Shown in pieces: positions 16,117 through 24,775 of a stretch of DNA of 64,000 nt. Both the position numbers and the translations under genes were made by a program. The notes under the pieces were generated by a model. It had not been told where the DNA came from, searched no databases, and saw nothing but the letters and a program-made list of their open reading frames with translations. Source of the DNA: Arsenicicoccus bolidensis DSM 15745 (GTDB lineage Bacteria; Actinomycetota; Actinomycetes; Actinomycetales; Dermatophilaceae); the NCBI RefSeq assembly GCF_000426385.1, contig NZ_AUFG01000001.1, positions 1 to 64,000 of the forward strand, in the 5' to 3' direction. How positions within the stretch are numbered: the stretch's first letter is position 1; each line of letters starts with the position of its first letter.

Positions 16117-17544
16117 ATGGACCGTCCCATGACCGATCAGCACGGCGACTCGGTCGCCGCCCAGGACCGTGAGCCCGCCGGCGCCCACAGCCCCCGCAAG
16201 GCCGCGGCCAGCGGCTTCATCGGCAGCGCCCTGGAGTACTACGACTTCTTCATCTACGCGCAGGCGGCCTCGCTCGTCTTCCCGGAGATCTTCTTCCCCA
16301 AGGGCAACCCCACCGTGGCGATCGTCGCCTCCCTGGCGACCTACGGTGTTGGGTACGTCGCCCGGCCCATCGGCGCGTTCTTCCTCGGCCGGTGGGGCGA
16401 CCTGCACGGCCGCAAGAACGTCCTCGTGCTCTGCATGCTCCTCATGGGTGTCTCCACCATGGCGGTCGCGCTCCTGCCGACCTACCAGCAGGTGGGCATC
16501 CTCGCTCCGATCCTGCTGGTCGTCCTGCGCCTGGTCCAGGGCTTCGCCGTCGCCGGCGAGATCTCCGGTGCCTCCTCGATGATCGTGGAGCACGCACCCT
16601 TCGGACGCCGCGGCTACTTCGCGTCGTTCACCCTGCAGGGCACGCAGTTCGGCCAGATCCTGGCGGCCGCCGTGTTCCTGCCCCTCGCGGCGGTGATGAG
16701 CGAGGACTCCTTCAACAGCTGGGGCTGGCGCATCCCGTTCCTCATGAGCGCCTTCGTCATCATCGCGGGATGGTACATCCGGCGCAGCGTCGAGGAGTCG
16801 CCGGCCTTCGTGGAGGAGCTGGAGGAGGGGCAGCTGCCCGAGTCGCCCATCGTCGGGGCGTTCCGCCACTCGTTCGCGGACATGGTGCGGGTCATGTGCA
16901 TGGCGCTGATGAACGTCATCCCCACCGTGGCGACGATCTTCGGGGCGGCGTACGCCGTGCAGAAGTCCTACGGGGTGGGGTTCGACAAGGACGTCTACCT
17001 GTGGATCCCGGTCATCGGCAACGTCGTGGCCTGCATCCTGATCCCGTGGGTGGGCTCGTTGTCGGACCGCATCGGGCGGCGGCCGCCGATCATCGTCGGC
17101 GCCCTCGGGTCGGGGCTGCTGGCCTACTTCTACCTCTCGGCCATCAGCAACCACAACGTCGTCCTCGCGATCGTCATGTCCATCCTGATGTGGGGGATCG
17201 TCTACCAGGGCTACAACGCCACCTTCCCCGCGTTCTACCCCGAGCTGTTCCCGACCAAGACCCGGGTGTCGGCGATGGCGATCTCGCAGAACATCGGCAC
17301 GATGATCACCGCCTTCTTCCCGGCGCTGTTCGCCGCGCTCGCGCCTCCGGGGTCCACGGGCATCCCGCTCAAGATCGGCGCCTTCGCCTTCGTCGTGACC
17401 TGCATCGCGGCCATCGCGGCGTTCTCGGCGCGCGAGACCTACAACATCCACCTCGACGACCTGGGTCGGCCGGACGCGCAGCCGATCCCGCGCGAGGAGT
17501 ACCTCCGCCTGCGCGCGGAGGCCGGAGGCACGCCCCTGTCGTGA
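16117..17544 (+). CDS. MHS-family MFS symporter (metabolite:proton)
   Basis: A 475-residue protein with about 12 membrane segments. The sequence SGFIGSALEYYDFFIYAQAA opening the first helix, RPIGAFFLGRWGDLHGRK in the 2-3 loop and RIGRRPPIIVG in the mirror loop place it in the metabolite:H+ symporter group (citrate, alpha-ketoglutarate, shikimate, proline/betaine). The substrate cannot be read from sequence; the citrate lyase operon 1.1 kb away makes citrate or another di/tricarboxylate a fair guess. The start is uncertain: ATG 16117 or ATG 16129, neither with a good Shine-Dalgarno. It sits behind an inverted-repeat operator candidate. Confidence 0.85.
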   Translation: MDRPMTDQHGDSVAAQDREPAGAHSPRKAAASGFIGSALEYYDFFIYAQAASLVFPEIFFPKGNPTVAIVASLATYGVGYVARPIGAFFLGRWGDLHGRKNVLVLCMLLMGVSTMAVALLPTYQQVGILAPILLVVLRLVQGFAVAGEISGASSMIVEHAPFGRRGYFASFTLQGTQFGQILAAAVFLPLAAVMSEDSFNSWGWRIPFLMSAFVIIAGWYIRRSVEESPAFVEELEEGQLPESPIVGAFRHSFADMVRVMCMALMNVIPTVATIFGAAYAVQKSYGVGFDKDVYLWIPVIGNVVACILIPWVGSLSDRIGRRPPIIVGALGSGLLAYFYLSAISNHNVVLAIVMSILMWGIVYQGYNATFPAFYPELFPTKTRVSAMAISQNIGTMITAFFPALFAALAPPGSTGIPLKIGAFAFVVTCIAAIAAFSARETYNIHLDDLGRPDAQPIPREEYLRLRAEAGGTPLS

Positions 17545-17620
17545 GCCGACGCTGAGGTGCGGGTGCCGGAGACGTCGCGAGCCAGGTGCCACCCACCAGG
17601 GGTGTGCCCGGGAGGTCCTA

Positions 17621-17657
17621 TGCCGGACGCCGCGGACCGTGCGGGCGGCGTCCGGCA
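17621..17657. terminator. 13-bp perfect stem-loop between convergent genes
   Basis: TGCCGGACGCCGC (17621-17633) pairs with GCGGCGTCCGGCA (17645-17657) around an 11-nt loop. It serves both the MFS gene and the convergent lipid kinase. The stem begins inside TATGCCGG. Confidence 0.75.
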
Positions 17658-17666
17658 CGCGGCCGC

Positions 17667-18536
17667 TCAGCGAGCGGGCCCGAGCAGCCGCACGGCTCCA
17701 GGCCGCACGCGGATCGTGCAGGGCGTGGTCCCCACCCGCTCACCGTCGGCATAGACGGGCACGGGGTCGGGGGTCTCGAGCCGCAGCGAGCGGGCCCGGC
17801 GGTGCTGCACGGCGCGCGAGGCGATGGGCCGCCTCAGCAGCGTGGCGACCAGGCTCGCGACGAAGCCGCCCCACGTCCGTGCGTCATAGCTGACGACGTC
17901 GAGCAGACCGTCGTCGGCCTCGGCCCCGGGCGCGACCAGGATGCCGCCGCCCTGGCTGCTCGTGATCGCGATCGACACCATCCACGCGTCGACCGGTGTG
18001 GCCGCACCGTCGATGACGTGCACGACCCTCGTGGGCCGCACCCGCGGCAGCAGCGCCACGGCCGCGGCGACGTAGATGAAGGGGCCGCGACTATGCACGC
18101 GGTTGGCCTGCTCGTTGATGGCGGCGGTGAAGCCCAGCGTCGCGATCGTGAGGAAGACCTGGCCGTCGACGTCCCCCAGGTCGATCGGCCGCTCGGTCCA
18201 GGACGCCGTCGCCCGCGCCGCGCGGACCGGGTCCAGGGGGATGCCCAGGTGGCGGCACAGGTCGTTGCCGCTGCCGCCGGGCAGGGGAGCGATGACGGAC
18301 CCGGACCTCGACGCGCCCGCAGCGGCGGCCCGCAACGTGCCGTCGCCACCCAGCACGACCACCACGTCGTCCGGCCGTGCGGCGGCGGCGATGGCGGTGA
18401 CGTCCTCCAGGGACCGGCTGGCGACGACGGTGGCGTCGGCATACGGCCCGGGGAGAGCCCGTCGGACCTGCTCGGCGAGGCCGGCCCGTCGCCGAGCTGC
18501 CCGGCAGGCCGGGTTGACCAGCAGGGTCACGCTCAT
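17667..18536 (-). CDS. Diacylglycerol/lipid kinase family protein
   Basis: The 289-residue protein has the DAGK catalytic signature: VLGGDGTLRAAAAG (nucleotide loop) followed by PLPGGSGNDLCRHLGIP, and the C-terminal beta domain with GGILVAPGAEADDGLLDVV. Relatives phosphorylate diacylglycerol, ceramide-like or phosphatidylinositol-type lipids with ATP at the inner membrane face. The exact substrate is not determined. ATG 18536 has a GAAGG site nearby, and a TAGGCT -10 box overlaps the stop codon of citG upstream, so it can be transcribed apart from the citrate operon although it follows it. Confidence 0.85.
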   Translation of the reverse strand: MSVTLLVNPACRAARRRAGLAEQVRRALPGPYADATVVASRSLEDVTAIAAAARPDDVVVVLGGDGTLRAAAAGASRSGSVIAPLPGGSGNDLCRHLGIPLDPVRAARATASWTERPIDLGDVDGQVFLTIATLGFTAAINEQANRVHSRGPFIYVAAAVALLPRVRPTRVVHVIDGAATPVDAWMVSIAITSSQGGGILVAPGAEADDGLLDVVSYDARTWGGFVASLVATLLRRPIASRAVQHRRARSLRLETPDPVPVYADGERVGTTPCTIRVRPGAVRLLGPAR

Positions 18537-18572
18537 GCGGGGGGCCTTCGGGCGGTCGGACGGGTCGGCGTC

Positions 18573-18578
18573 AGCCTA
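18573..18578 (-). promoter_or_regulatory. -10 element overlapping the citG stop codon
   Basis: Reading the minus strand, TAGGCT spans 18578-18573 and its TAG is the citG stop. It gives the lipid kinase gene a leader of about 30 nt. Confidence 0.5.
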
Positions 18579-19499
18579 GTCGTCGCCGCTCGGCAGGTGG
18601 GCGAGGAAGTGGGTCACGGCCAGCAGGTCGGCGCACCCCCCGGGGCTGAGCCGACGAGCCGTGAGGTCCGCATCGAGCCGGCAGAGGCGGGTGAGGGCGT
18701 CCGGAGCCCGGACCCCACCGGTCTCGAGGAGCTCATGAGCGCTGCGCTGGACGTGCCGCAGCCCGTCGAGGGAGCCGTCCTTGACGAGGGTGGTGTCGTC
18801 GGTCGTCGCCAGCAGCACCAGCAGCGCCTGCAGCAGCGCCGCCCGCTGATCGCCCCGGTCCTCGAGGACCGCCCGGTAGGCCGGGAGGGCACGCAGGCGG
18901 ACGGACGCGTAGCCGCTCGCCGCCTCACCCCGCGCACCCGCGAGCCGGTGCTGCACGAAGGCGACCTCGCCAAAGGTGCCGGGCCGGTCCACCGAGGGCA
19001 GCTCGACCTCGACGAGGGGGCGCGCCATCCGGCCGGCGAGGGCCGTGAGGGTGTGGACGGTGACGGGGAGCCCGCCCGCCGCCAGCCGGCCGGCGCAGCC
19101 CAGCAGCAGACCGAAGGCGAAGACGGCTCCCTTGTGCGTGTTGACCCCACGGGTGGCCGCGAACATCGCGTCCTCGCAGCCCATGCCGGGGCGCCGGAGC
19201 CGCTCGAGGAAGCGGGCCGGCCCGTCGCGGTGGCCCGCGCGACCGGTCTCGTGCAGGACCGGGAACCACGGCGAGATCGCGTCGATGCTCGCCCGGAAGG
19301 TCTCGACGTCCATGTCGTCGTGCGACGCGCACGACGTGGGGTCGACGAGACCGGGCTTGGGGCTCAGCTCCACCTCGGCCAGCAGGGCCTCCGTCGCGAG
19401 CCGGGAGAGGCGACGGGCCTGGTCGCGGTCGTGCAGGGCGGTCACCGTGGCCTCCTGGGAGCTCATGGAGGTCGGGATCTGCTCAGCGGTGGGCAGCAC
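18576..19499 (-). CDS. citG: Triphosphoribosyl-dephospho-CoA synthase
   Basis: CitG (307 residues) joins ATP and dephospho-CoA to make the precursor of the citrate lyase prosthetic group. The family motif ELSPKPGLVDP is at about residues 47-57, followed by SPWFPVLHETG and DAMFAATRGVNTHKGAVFAFG, which are conserved in CitG/MdcB. The start GTG 19499 overlaps the end of citX by 17 bp and has GGAGG at the right distance, so translation is coupled. It is the last gene of citCDEFXG. CitG rather than MdcB is assigned from the operon. Confidence 0.9.
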   Translation of the reverse strand: MLPTAEQIPTSMSSQEATVTALHDRDQARRLSRLATEALLAEVELSPKPGLVDPTSCASHDDMDVETFRASIDAISPWFPVLHETGRAGHRDGPARFLERLRRPGMGCEDAMFAATRGVNTHKGAVFAFGLLLGCAGRLAAGGLPVTVHTLTALAGRMARPLVEVELPSVDRPGTFGEVAFVQHRLAGARGEAASGYASVRLRALPAYRAVLEDRGDQRAALLQALLVLLATTDDTTLVKDGSLDGLRHVQRSAHELLETGGVRAPDALTRLCRLDADLTARRLSPGGCADLLAVTHFLAHLPSGDD

Positions 19500-20001
19500 G
19501 GAGCGCCTCCACCGCGGTGGTCAGGTCGGCCAGGTCGTGGGCCCGGGAGCGCGCGCAGGCGTGAGCCGGCTCCGCGCAGACCAGGCAGCGTCGAGGCGCC
19601 CGGCCCAGGGAGGTGCGCGAGACGGTCCGCTCGCCGTCGTGGACGTCGAGGTCCCACAGCCGCCCGCCGGGGCACGAGTCCTCCAGCCCGACCAGCACCC
19701 GCTTGACGGTGGTGGCGTCACCGGTCGGGACGTCCAGGACCAGGTGCGCCTCGGGCCCGGCGGCGCCGTCGCGCTCCTCGCGGTCGAGCACCGGCCAGCC
19801 CAGCTCGGCGGCCTGTCCCCGCAGCGCCGTGACCGCCCGGTCCCTGATCCGCACCAGGGTGGGCGAGCTCTTGACCGGTCCTGGCGTGACGAGCGTGACG
19901 CCGACGACCACCGACCCCGGGTGGCGTCCCTGGAGGGAGCGACGCCGACGGACCCGGTCGTCGCGGGCGGCGAGCAGCTGCGCCGGGGTGGTCGTGATCA
20001 C
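19483..20001 (-). CDS. citX: Apo-citrate lyase phosphoribosyl-dephospho-CoA transferase
   Basis: The 172-residue protein transfers the phosphoribosyl-dephospho-CoA group made by CitG onto the serine of CitD. Family features are the early arginine-rich segment around LLAARDDRVRRRRSLQ, the LWDLDV block (about 119) and RRCLVC (about 139). GTG 20001 overlaps the citF stop as GTGA. It is a separate protein here, not fused to CitG. Confidence 0.88.
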   Translation of the reverse strand: MITTTPAQLLAARDDRVRRRRSLQGRHPGSVVVGVTLVTPGPVKSSPTLVRIRDRAVTALRGQAAELGWPVLDREERDGAAGPEAHLVLDVPTGDATTVKRVLVGLEDSCPGGRLWDLDVHDGERTVSRTSLGRAPRRCLVCAEPAHACARSRAHDLADLTTAVEALRAAHR

Positions 20002-21542
20002 GGCGCGAGCACCTGCCGCACGACGTCGATGACGCTCCCGTCGCGGTAGCGCACGACCCCGACCACCTGGTCACCGCGCTCGATCGGACGGGGCACACCG
20101 GTGATCGACACGGCCCGTTCGTAGAGCTGGTGGATGGTCGTCACGGGCAGGCCCGCAGCTCGGAGCCGTTCCTCGACGTCTGGGCGCGCCGGGTTGACCG
20201 CGATGCCGTGGTCGGTGACGAGCACGCCGATCGTCTCCCCGGGGGTCACCCTCGTGGTGACCTTGTCGACCACCACGGGGATGCGAGACCGGATCAGGGG
20301 CGCGACGACGACGGCGAGGTTGGCACCGGCCGCCACGTCGCAATGCCCGCCGCTCGCACCCATCATGAGTCCGTCGGACCCGGTGATGACGTTGACGTCG
20401 AAGTCGAGGTCGATCTCGAGGGCCGAGAGGATGACCACGTCCAGCCCGTCGGAGCAGGCGCCCTTGGAGAACGGGTTGGCGTACTCGTTGGCGCTGATCT
20501 CCCGGTGGTCGGGGTTCTCGGCGAGCGACTGGGCCGCGACCGTGTCGAAGTCCTGCACGTCCAGGATGCGCCGCACCAGACCCTGGCGGTGCAGGTCGAC
20601 CATGCCACCCGTGATGCCACCGAGGGCCCACCCCGCGCTGATCCCCTGGTGGCGCATGCGAGGTCCGAGGAACTGCGTCACCGCGGTGGCACTCGCGCCC
20701 GAGCCGGTCTGCATCGAGAAGCCGTCCTCGAAGCACCCCGAGTGCTCGATGACGTCCGCGGCGAGGCGGGCGATGAGCAGTTCCTTGGGGTCCTTGGTGA
20801 GGCGCGCGGCCCCCACCGAGATCTTGGACGGGTCGCCCACCTCGTCGACCACCACGACGTGGTCGACCCGGTCCTGGCTGATGCTCACCGGGGTGTTGGG
20901 ATAGGGGACGATCTCCTCCGTGAGCATGACGACCTTGTCGGCGTGCTCGGCATCGACCATCGCGTAGCCCAGCGACCCGCAGTGCGACCGCCCGGTGACG
21001 CCGTTGGCGTTGCCCATGGCGTCGCACGCCGACACCCCCAGGAAGGCCACGTCGAGGCGCAGCTCGCCGGACGTCACGAGAGCGGCCCGTCCGCCGTGGC
21101 TGTGGATCATGACCGGGTGCTCCAGCAGCCCCCCGCTGATGCGCCGGGCGAGCTCGCCGCGCATGCCCGACGTGTAGATCCGGGTGATGACGCCGTCCTG
21201 CACGTGCCGCACCAGGGGCGCGTGGCAGCGGTTGAGCGAGCTGGAGGCCAGGGTCAGGTCCCGCAGGCCCATCCGGGCGATGGTGTCGACCACGAGGTTG
21301 ATGCTCTTGTCGCCCTCGCGGAAGTGGTGGTGGAAGGAGATGGTCATGCCGTCGCGCAGCCCGCTGGCCTCGATGGCCTCCTCCAGGCTGCGGCGGACCT
21401 TGCGGCCCAGGGGGTCGGGCGCCATGAGGTGGGGCGTCGTGCGGGCCCATCCGGCATACGGCCGCAGTCCCTGGCCAAAGGCCGCGAGGTCGGGCAGGTC
21501 ATCGGGCGCAGGGTGGGTGACGGGCAGGTCGGTGGCGGTCAT
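19998..21542 (-). CDS. citF: Citrate lyase alpha subunit (citrate:acetyl-ACP transferase)
   Basis: The 514-residue subunit exchanges citrate for the acetyl group on CitD, producing citryl-ACP. It shows the full CitF pattern: [20 protein letters not shown] near residue 66, [26 protein letters not shown], and the C-terminal [13 protein letters not shown]. Length agrees with CitF of enterobacteria and lactic acid bacteria (about 505-515). ATG 21542 overlaps the citE stop as ATGA. Confidence 0.95.
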   Translation of the reverse strand: MTATDLPVTHPAPDDLPDLAAFGQGLRPYAGWARTTPHLMAPDPLGRKVRRSLEEAIEASGLRDGMTISFHHHFREGDKSINLVVDTIARMGLRDLTLASSSLNRCHAPLVRHVQDGVITRIYTSGMRGELARRISGGLLEHPVMIHSHGGRAALVTSGELRLDVAFLGVSACDAMGNANGVTGRSHCGSLGYAMVDAEHADKVVMLTEEIVPYPNTPVSISQDRVDHVVVVDEVGDPSKISVGAARLTKDPKELLIARLAADVIEHSGCFEDGFSMQTGSGASATAVTQFLGPRMRHQGISAGWALGGITGGMVDLHRQGLVRRILDVQDFDTVAAQSLAENPDHREISANEYANPFSKGACSDGLDVVILSALEIDLDFDVNVITGSDGLMMGASGGHCDVAAGANLAVVVAPLIRSRIPVVVDKVTTRVTPGETIGVLVTDHGIAVNPARPDVEERLRAAGLPVTTIHQLYERAVSITGVPRPIERGDQVVGVVRYRDGSVIDVVRQVLAP

Positions 21543-22462
21543 GCGTGACGCTCCTGGCGACGGACGCCCGAGGCGTCGGCGAAGGCGATGGTGCGGCGGG
21601 CGGCGACGATGATCGGGGCGTCGATCATCTTGCCGCCGAGGGAGACGACGCCGAGGCCGTCGCGCTCGGCCTTCTCGGCCGCCGCGACGACGACCTGGGC
21701 GTGGGCCAGCTCGTCCTCGGTGGGGGCGAAGGCCTCGTGCAGCAGGGGGACCTGTCGCGGGTTGACGAGGGACTTGCCGTTGAACCCGAGCCGCTTGATC
21801 AGCTCGACCTCGGCGAGGAAGCCCTCCTCGTCGTTGACGTCCGACCACACCACGTCGTAGGCCGCGATGCCCGCCACCCGAGCGGCGTGCAGGACGGCGC
21901 ACCGGGCGTAGAACAGCTCGGTTCCCTCGCGGCTCCGCGTCGTCTGCAGATCGATGACGTAGTCGAAGCCGGCCAGGGCGATGGACACCATCCGCGGGCT
22001 CGCGTGGGCGATCTCGACGGCGTTGACCACCCCGCTCGCCGACTCGATCGCCGCCATGAGCCGGGTGGAGCCGACCTCGCGCCCGCAGTCCCGCTCGACG
22101 TCCTCCACCTCGTGCTCGAGCTCGCGGATGTCGTCGGCGGAGTCGGTCTTGGGGAGCCGGATCGTCCGGGCGCCGGCGCGCACGCACGCCTCGAGGTCGT
22201 CGCGGCCGTAGGGCGTGTCCAAGGGGTTGATGCGGACGACCGTGTCGGTGCCCGCGTAGACCGGGGACTGCAGCGCGTGGAAGACCATGAGCCGCGCCGA
22301 GTCCTTCTCGCGGAGGGCGACGGCGTCCTCGAGGTCGAACATGATGGCGTCCGCGCCGTAGACGTAGGCCGTGCTCATCATCGAGGCATTGGACCCGGGG
22401 ACGAACAGCATGGAGCGGTGGCGCATGGCCCCGGGATCGCGCATGGTCGCAGCGGTGATCAT
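21539..22462 (-). CDS. citE: Citrate lyase beta subunit (citryl-ACP lyase)
   Basis: A 307-residue CitE of the HpcH/HpaI aldolase family that splits citryl-ACP into oxaloacetate and acetyl-ACP. [10 protein letters not shown] near the N terminus, [12 protein letters not shown] (metal-binding aspartate and glutamate) and [17 protein letters not shown] are all present. The presence of citD and citF shows this is a true citrate lyase subunit, not one of the stand-alone CitE-like proteins common in actinobacteria. ATG 22462 overlaps the citD stop as ATGA. Confidence 0.95.
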   Translation of the reverse strand: MITAATMRDPGAMRHRSMLFVPGSNASMMSTAYVYGADAIMFDLEDAVALREKDSARLMVFHALQSPVYAGTDTVVRINPLDTPYGRDDLEACVRAGARTIRLPKTDSADDIRELEHEVEDVERDCGREVGSTRLMAAIESASGVVNAVEIAHASPRMVSIALAGFDYVIDLQTTRSREGTELFYARCAVLHAARVAGIAAYDVVWSDVNDEEGFLAEVELIKRLGFNGKSLVNPRQVPLLHEAFAPTEDELAHAQVVVAAAEKAERDGLGVVSLGGKMIDAPIIVAARRTIAFADASGVRRQERHA

Positions 22463-22809
22463 GCCTGCGCCCCCTCCTCGTCATCGCTGCCGTCAGGTGC
22501 ACCCTCGGCGGCCTGCAGCGTCGTCCAGTCGAGGGGGACGCCGCAGCCGCGCACCAGCGCGGCCTGCAGCCGCGCCCGGATCGCCCAGTCGAGCGCCCCC
22601 TTGTCCTCGATCGTGATGCGACCGGCGGTAACGCCGAGCGCGGACACCACCTCGTCGACCACGGCCCGGATCTGGTGGCCGAACTGCGCCAGCACCGCGC
22701 TGCTGACGTCGATCTCCAGCCCGTCCTCCCCGTCCGGCGGGGGAGCGACCCTCACCATCACGTCGCTCGACTCGAGCGTGCCCGCGATGGCGTCCTGGGC
22801 GATGCGCAT
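22459..22809 (-). CDS. citD: Citrate lyase acyl carrier protein (gamma subunit)
   Basis: The 116-residue carrier begins [19 protein letters not shown]. Serine 14 in the ESSD motif is the expected attachment site for the phosphoribosyl-dephospho-CoA arm. The rest matches CitD, with [11 protein letters not shown] and a C-terminal [12 protein letters not shown]. About 20 extra, mostly acidic residues follow the usual end of the family. A strong AAGGAGGT site in the 27-bp citC-citD gap should give it high expression, as expected for the subunit present in equal number with CitE and CitF. Confidence 0.93.
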   Translation of the reverse strand: MRIAQDAIAGTLESSDVMVRVAPPPDGEDGLEIDVSSAVLAQFGHQIRAVVDEVVSALGVTAGRITIEDKGALDWAIRARLQAALVRGCGVPLDWTTLQAAEGAPDGSDDEEGAQA

Positions 22810-22836
22810 GACGACCTCCTTGTCGTGGTGGCGCGG

Positions 22837-23907
22837 TCAGCCGACGGCGGCGGGCACGAGCTCGGCCCGGGGGCGGTCGGCCTGCACCTTGGTGGTGAGC
22901 AGGGCGAGGGTGGGGGCCGGCACGAGGCCGGCGAGGGCGACGAGGTCCTTGTTGGCCAGGCGACGACGGACCTCCGACGCGGAGATCGCGACGCCGTCCC
23001 GCGCCACGCGCGGGATCTCGTGCACGCGCACGGGGTCTGCGGCCAGCGGCTCCGCCTCGAGCCAGCGGTGCATGTCGGCGTTGTAGGCCCGGGTGACGGG
23101 GCAGAACGGCTCCGTGCCGACGTAGCGGTCGGTGATGCCGAGGGCCGGCGCGATGTGCTGGCGAAAGATCAGCAGGTCGAGCCCGGTGCCGGCGCGGTCG
23201 ACGACCCCGGAGTCCTTGAGGAAGTAGCTCGGGAAGGTCGCCCGGCTCACCAGGTAGGCCGACCCGCGGTGCACCATGATCCGGTCCCGCTCCGGCATCT
23301 CCTCGACGCCGGCCACCACGAGCCGGTAGCGCTCGTCGAAGGTGAAGCTGCTGGACCGCTCGGCCACGACGAAGACGTGCAGCACCTCGCAGTCCGCCAC
23401 GGCCCGGCTCAGCAGGTGGCGGTGCCCCAGCGTGAACGGGTTGGCGTTGAGCACGACGGCACCCACCTTGTCGCGGTAGCGCCGGAGGTGCGCCAGCTGC
23501 TCGCAGTAGGCCGGGAGGCCGCGGGGGGTGTTCTCGAGCAGGGTCACGACACCGGGCACGGTCGCCAGGTGGTGGAAGCCGCACGCCTCGAAGTGGGGCC
23601 GGTAGTCCGGCTTGGTGTAGATGAACAGGTGGGTGACGCCCCGGTCGAGGGCCACGTAGGTCATCTCCGTCATCAGCGGCAGCAGCACCTCGCGTCCCTG
23701 CAGGGACGGGTCCACGGCCACGCACTTGACGACCTGACCCTCCAGCCCGGCGCAGGCCAGCACTCGGCCGTAGTGCTGGAAGGTCACGAACTCCTCGACG
23801 CCGGAGTCGATCTCGAGGTCCTGGCTCGCCAGCAGCGTCCGGATGCGCTCCATCGCGGCGGGGTCCTCACCGGGGTCCACGCAGATGATGTCGAGGTCGT
23901 CATCCAC
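22837..23907 (-). CDS. citC: [Citrate (pro-3S)-lyase] ligase
   Basis: CitC (356 residues) uses ATP and acetate to acetylate the CitD thiol and so activates citrate lyase. It has an N-terminal GNAT-like part (about 40-130) and a nucleotidyltransferase part with GAVVLNANPFTLGHRHLL (about 148-165), the HxGH-type ATP site, followed by the conserved C-terminal block with ISASEVRRRL. The start GTG at 23907 is 7 nt after TAGTGT, suggesting a leaderless mRNA and making this the first gene of the operon. Confidence 0.94.
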   Translation of the reverse strand: MDDDLDIICVDPGEDPAAMERIRTLLASQDLEIDSGVEEFVTFQHYGRVLACAGLEGQVVKCVAVDPSLQGREVLLPLMTEMTYVALDRGVTHLFIYTKPDYRPHFEACGFHHLATVPGVVTLLENTPRGLPAYCEQLAHLRRYRDKVGAVVLNANPFTLGHRHLLSRAVADCEVLHVFVVAERSSSFTFDERYRLVVAGVEEMPERDRIMVHRGSAYLVSRATFPSYFLKDSGVVDRAGTGLDLLIFRQHIAPALGITDRYVGTEPFCPVTRAYNADMHRWLEAEPLAADPVRVHEIPRVARDGVAISASEVRRRLANKDLVALAGLVPAPTLALLTTKVQADRPRAELVPAAVG

Positions 23908-23914
23908 GCTCTGG

Positions 23915-23920
23915 ACACTA
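23915..23920 (-). promoter_or_regulatory. -10 element of the citrate lyase operon
   Basis: TAGTGT (23920-23915 on the minus strand) is separated by CCAGAGC from the citC GTG. No obvious operator palindrome is seen in the 70 bp upstream; a copy of the GTATGCCGACCG element lies 37 bp further upstream. Confidence 0.6.
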
Positions 23921-23956
23921 CGGCGTGGGCCCGGCCGCGCCTCCGGCGGGGTGGCC

Positions 23957-23973
23957 GTATGCCGACCGCCCGG
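23957..23973 (+). repeat. Intergenic element GTATGCCGACCGCCCGG, copy 2
   Basis: Identical 17 bp to 15921-15937. It lies between citC and the YdcF/SanA-like gene, in the only 78-bp spacer there. Confidence 0.75.
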
Positions 23974-23985
23974 CCCCCCGACCGG

Positions 23986-24690
23986 TCACCGTGATCGCGC
24001 GTGCGCCAGCGCGCGCTGCACGGCGGGGTCGTGCTCGGGGTCGTCCTCGCGCCGGGGGCGGACGAGGTCGGCCAGGACCTTGGCGCCGGCGGCCCACTCG
24101 CGGGCCACGCCGTAGGCCCAGGCGTTGCGGTCGGTCCCGGCCAGGGGGCGCTTCACGGACCAGTCGGCGACCCCGACCGCGTCCAGCCCCGCCGCGCCGG
24201 CGATCGCCAGGGCCCGCGGCAGGTGGTAGGCCTGGCTCACCAGTGCGATCCGCTCCAGGCCGTAGACGCGTCGCGCCCGCCAGCAGGTGGCGTAGGTGTC
24301 CACGCCCTCCCGGTCCTCGACGACGAGGTCGGGGTCGACGCCGTTGTCCTCGAGGTACCGCCGCATCACCCCGGGCTCGTCCGCCCCGGGCAGGTCGGCC
24401 CCGGACACGACGATGACCTCGACCCGTCCGAGCCGCAGCAGCTCCAGCGCCCGGTCCAGACGCGCGGCGAGGTAGCGGCTCGGTGTCCCGTCAGGCAGGA
24501 CGCCCGCCCCCAGCACGACCGCCACCTCGGCCGCGGGCGTGGACCCGGGGGAGTGGATCCGGTCGCGGGCGGCGACGAGGGCCCAGGCCCGGGTCCCGGC
24601 GACGGCTGCGGTGGCGGCGGCTGCGCCGAGGAGGGCGGTGAGGGCGCCCCAGCGCAGGGCGGCGGTGGGGGAGACGGCGGGCTTCGGCAT
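23986..24690 (-). CDS. YdcF/SanA-like DUF218 membrane-anchored protein
   Basis: A 234-residue protein with one N-terminal membrane helix (about 10-40) and a DUF218 domain. VAVVLGAGVLPDGTPS, the arginine-rich YLAARLDRALELL and SQAYHLPRALAIA match the SanA/ElyC/YdcF group, where the domain lies outside the membrane and is linked to envelope integrity. The biochemical activity of the family is unsettled. ATG 24690 follows GGGAGG at a good distance; a longer frame to 24744 has no site. It lies just downstream of glnA1 but a terminator separates them. Confidence 0.8.
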   Translation of the reverse strand: MPKPAVSPTAALRWGALTALLGAAAATAAVAGTRAWALVAARDRIHSPGSTPAAEVAVVLGAGVLPDGTPSRYLAARLDRALELLRLGRVEVIVVSGADLPGADEPGVMRRYLEDNGVDPDLVVEDREGVDTYATCWRARRVYGLERIALVSQAYHLPRALAIAGAAGLDAVGVADWSVKRPLAGTDRNAWAYGVAREWAAGAKVLADLVRPRREDDPEHDPAVQRALAHARSR

Positions 24691-24729
24691 ACGGCATCCT
24701 CCCACCACCATGCCCCTGGGGACGCGACG

Positions 24730-24760
24730 AGGGCCGCCCTGCACGCGGCAGGACGGCCCT
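24730..24760 (-). terminator. Terminator after glnA1
   Basis: Bases 24730-24742 pair with 24748-24760 (12 of 13 positions) around ACGCG, 15 bp after the glnA1 stop. Confidence 0.65.
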
Positions 24761-24775
24761 TCGGCGACGGCTCGA

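Noticed and set aside
18576-23907. Malonate decarboxylase (mdc) instead of citrate lyase
   Set aside because: CitF, CitE, CitD with serine 14, CitC and CitX are all present; mdcACDE genes are absent.
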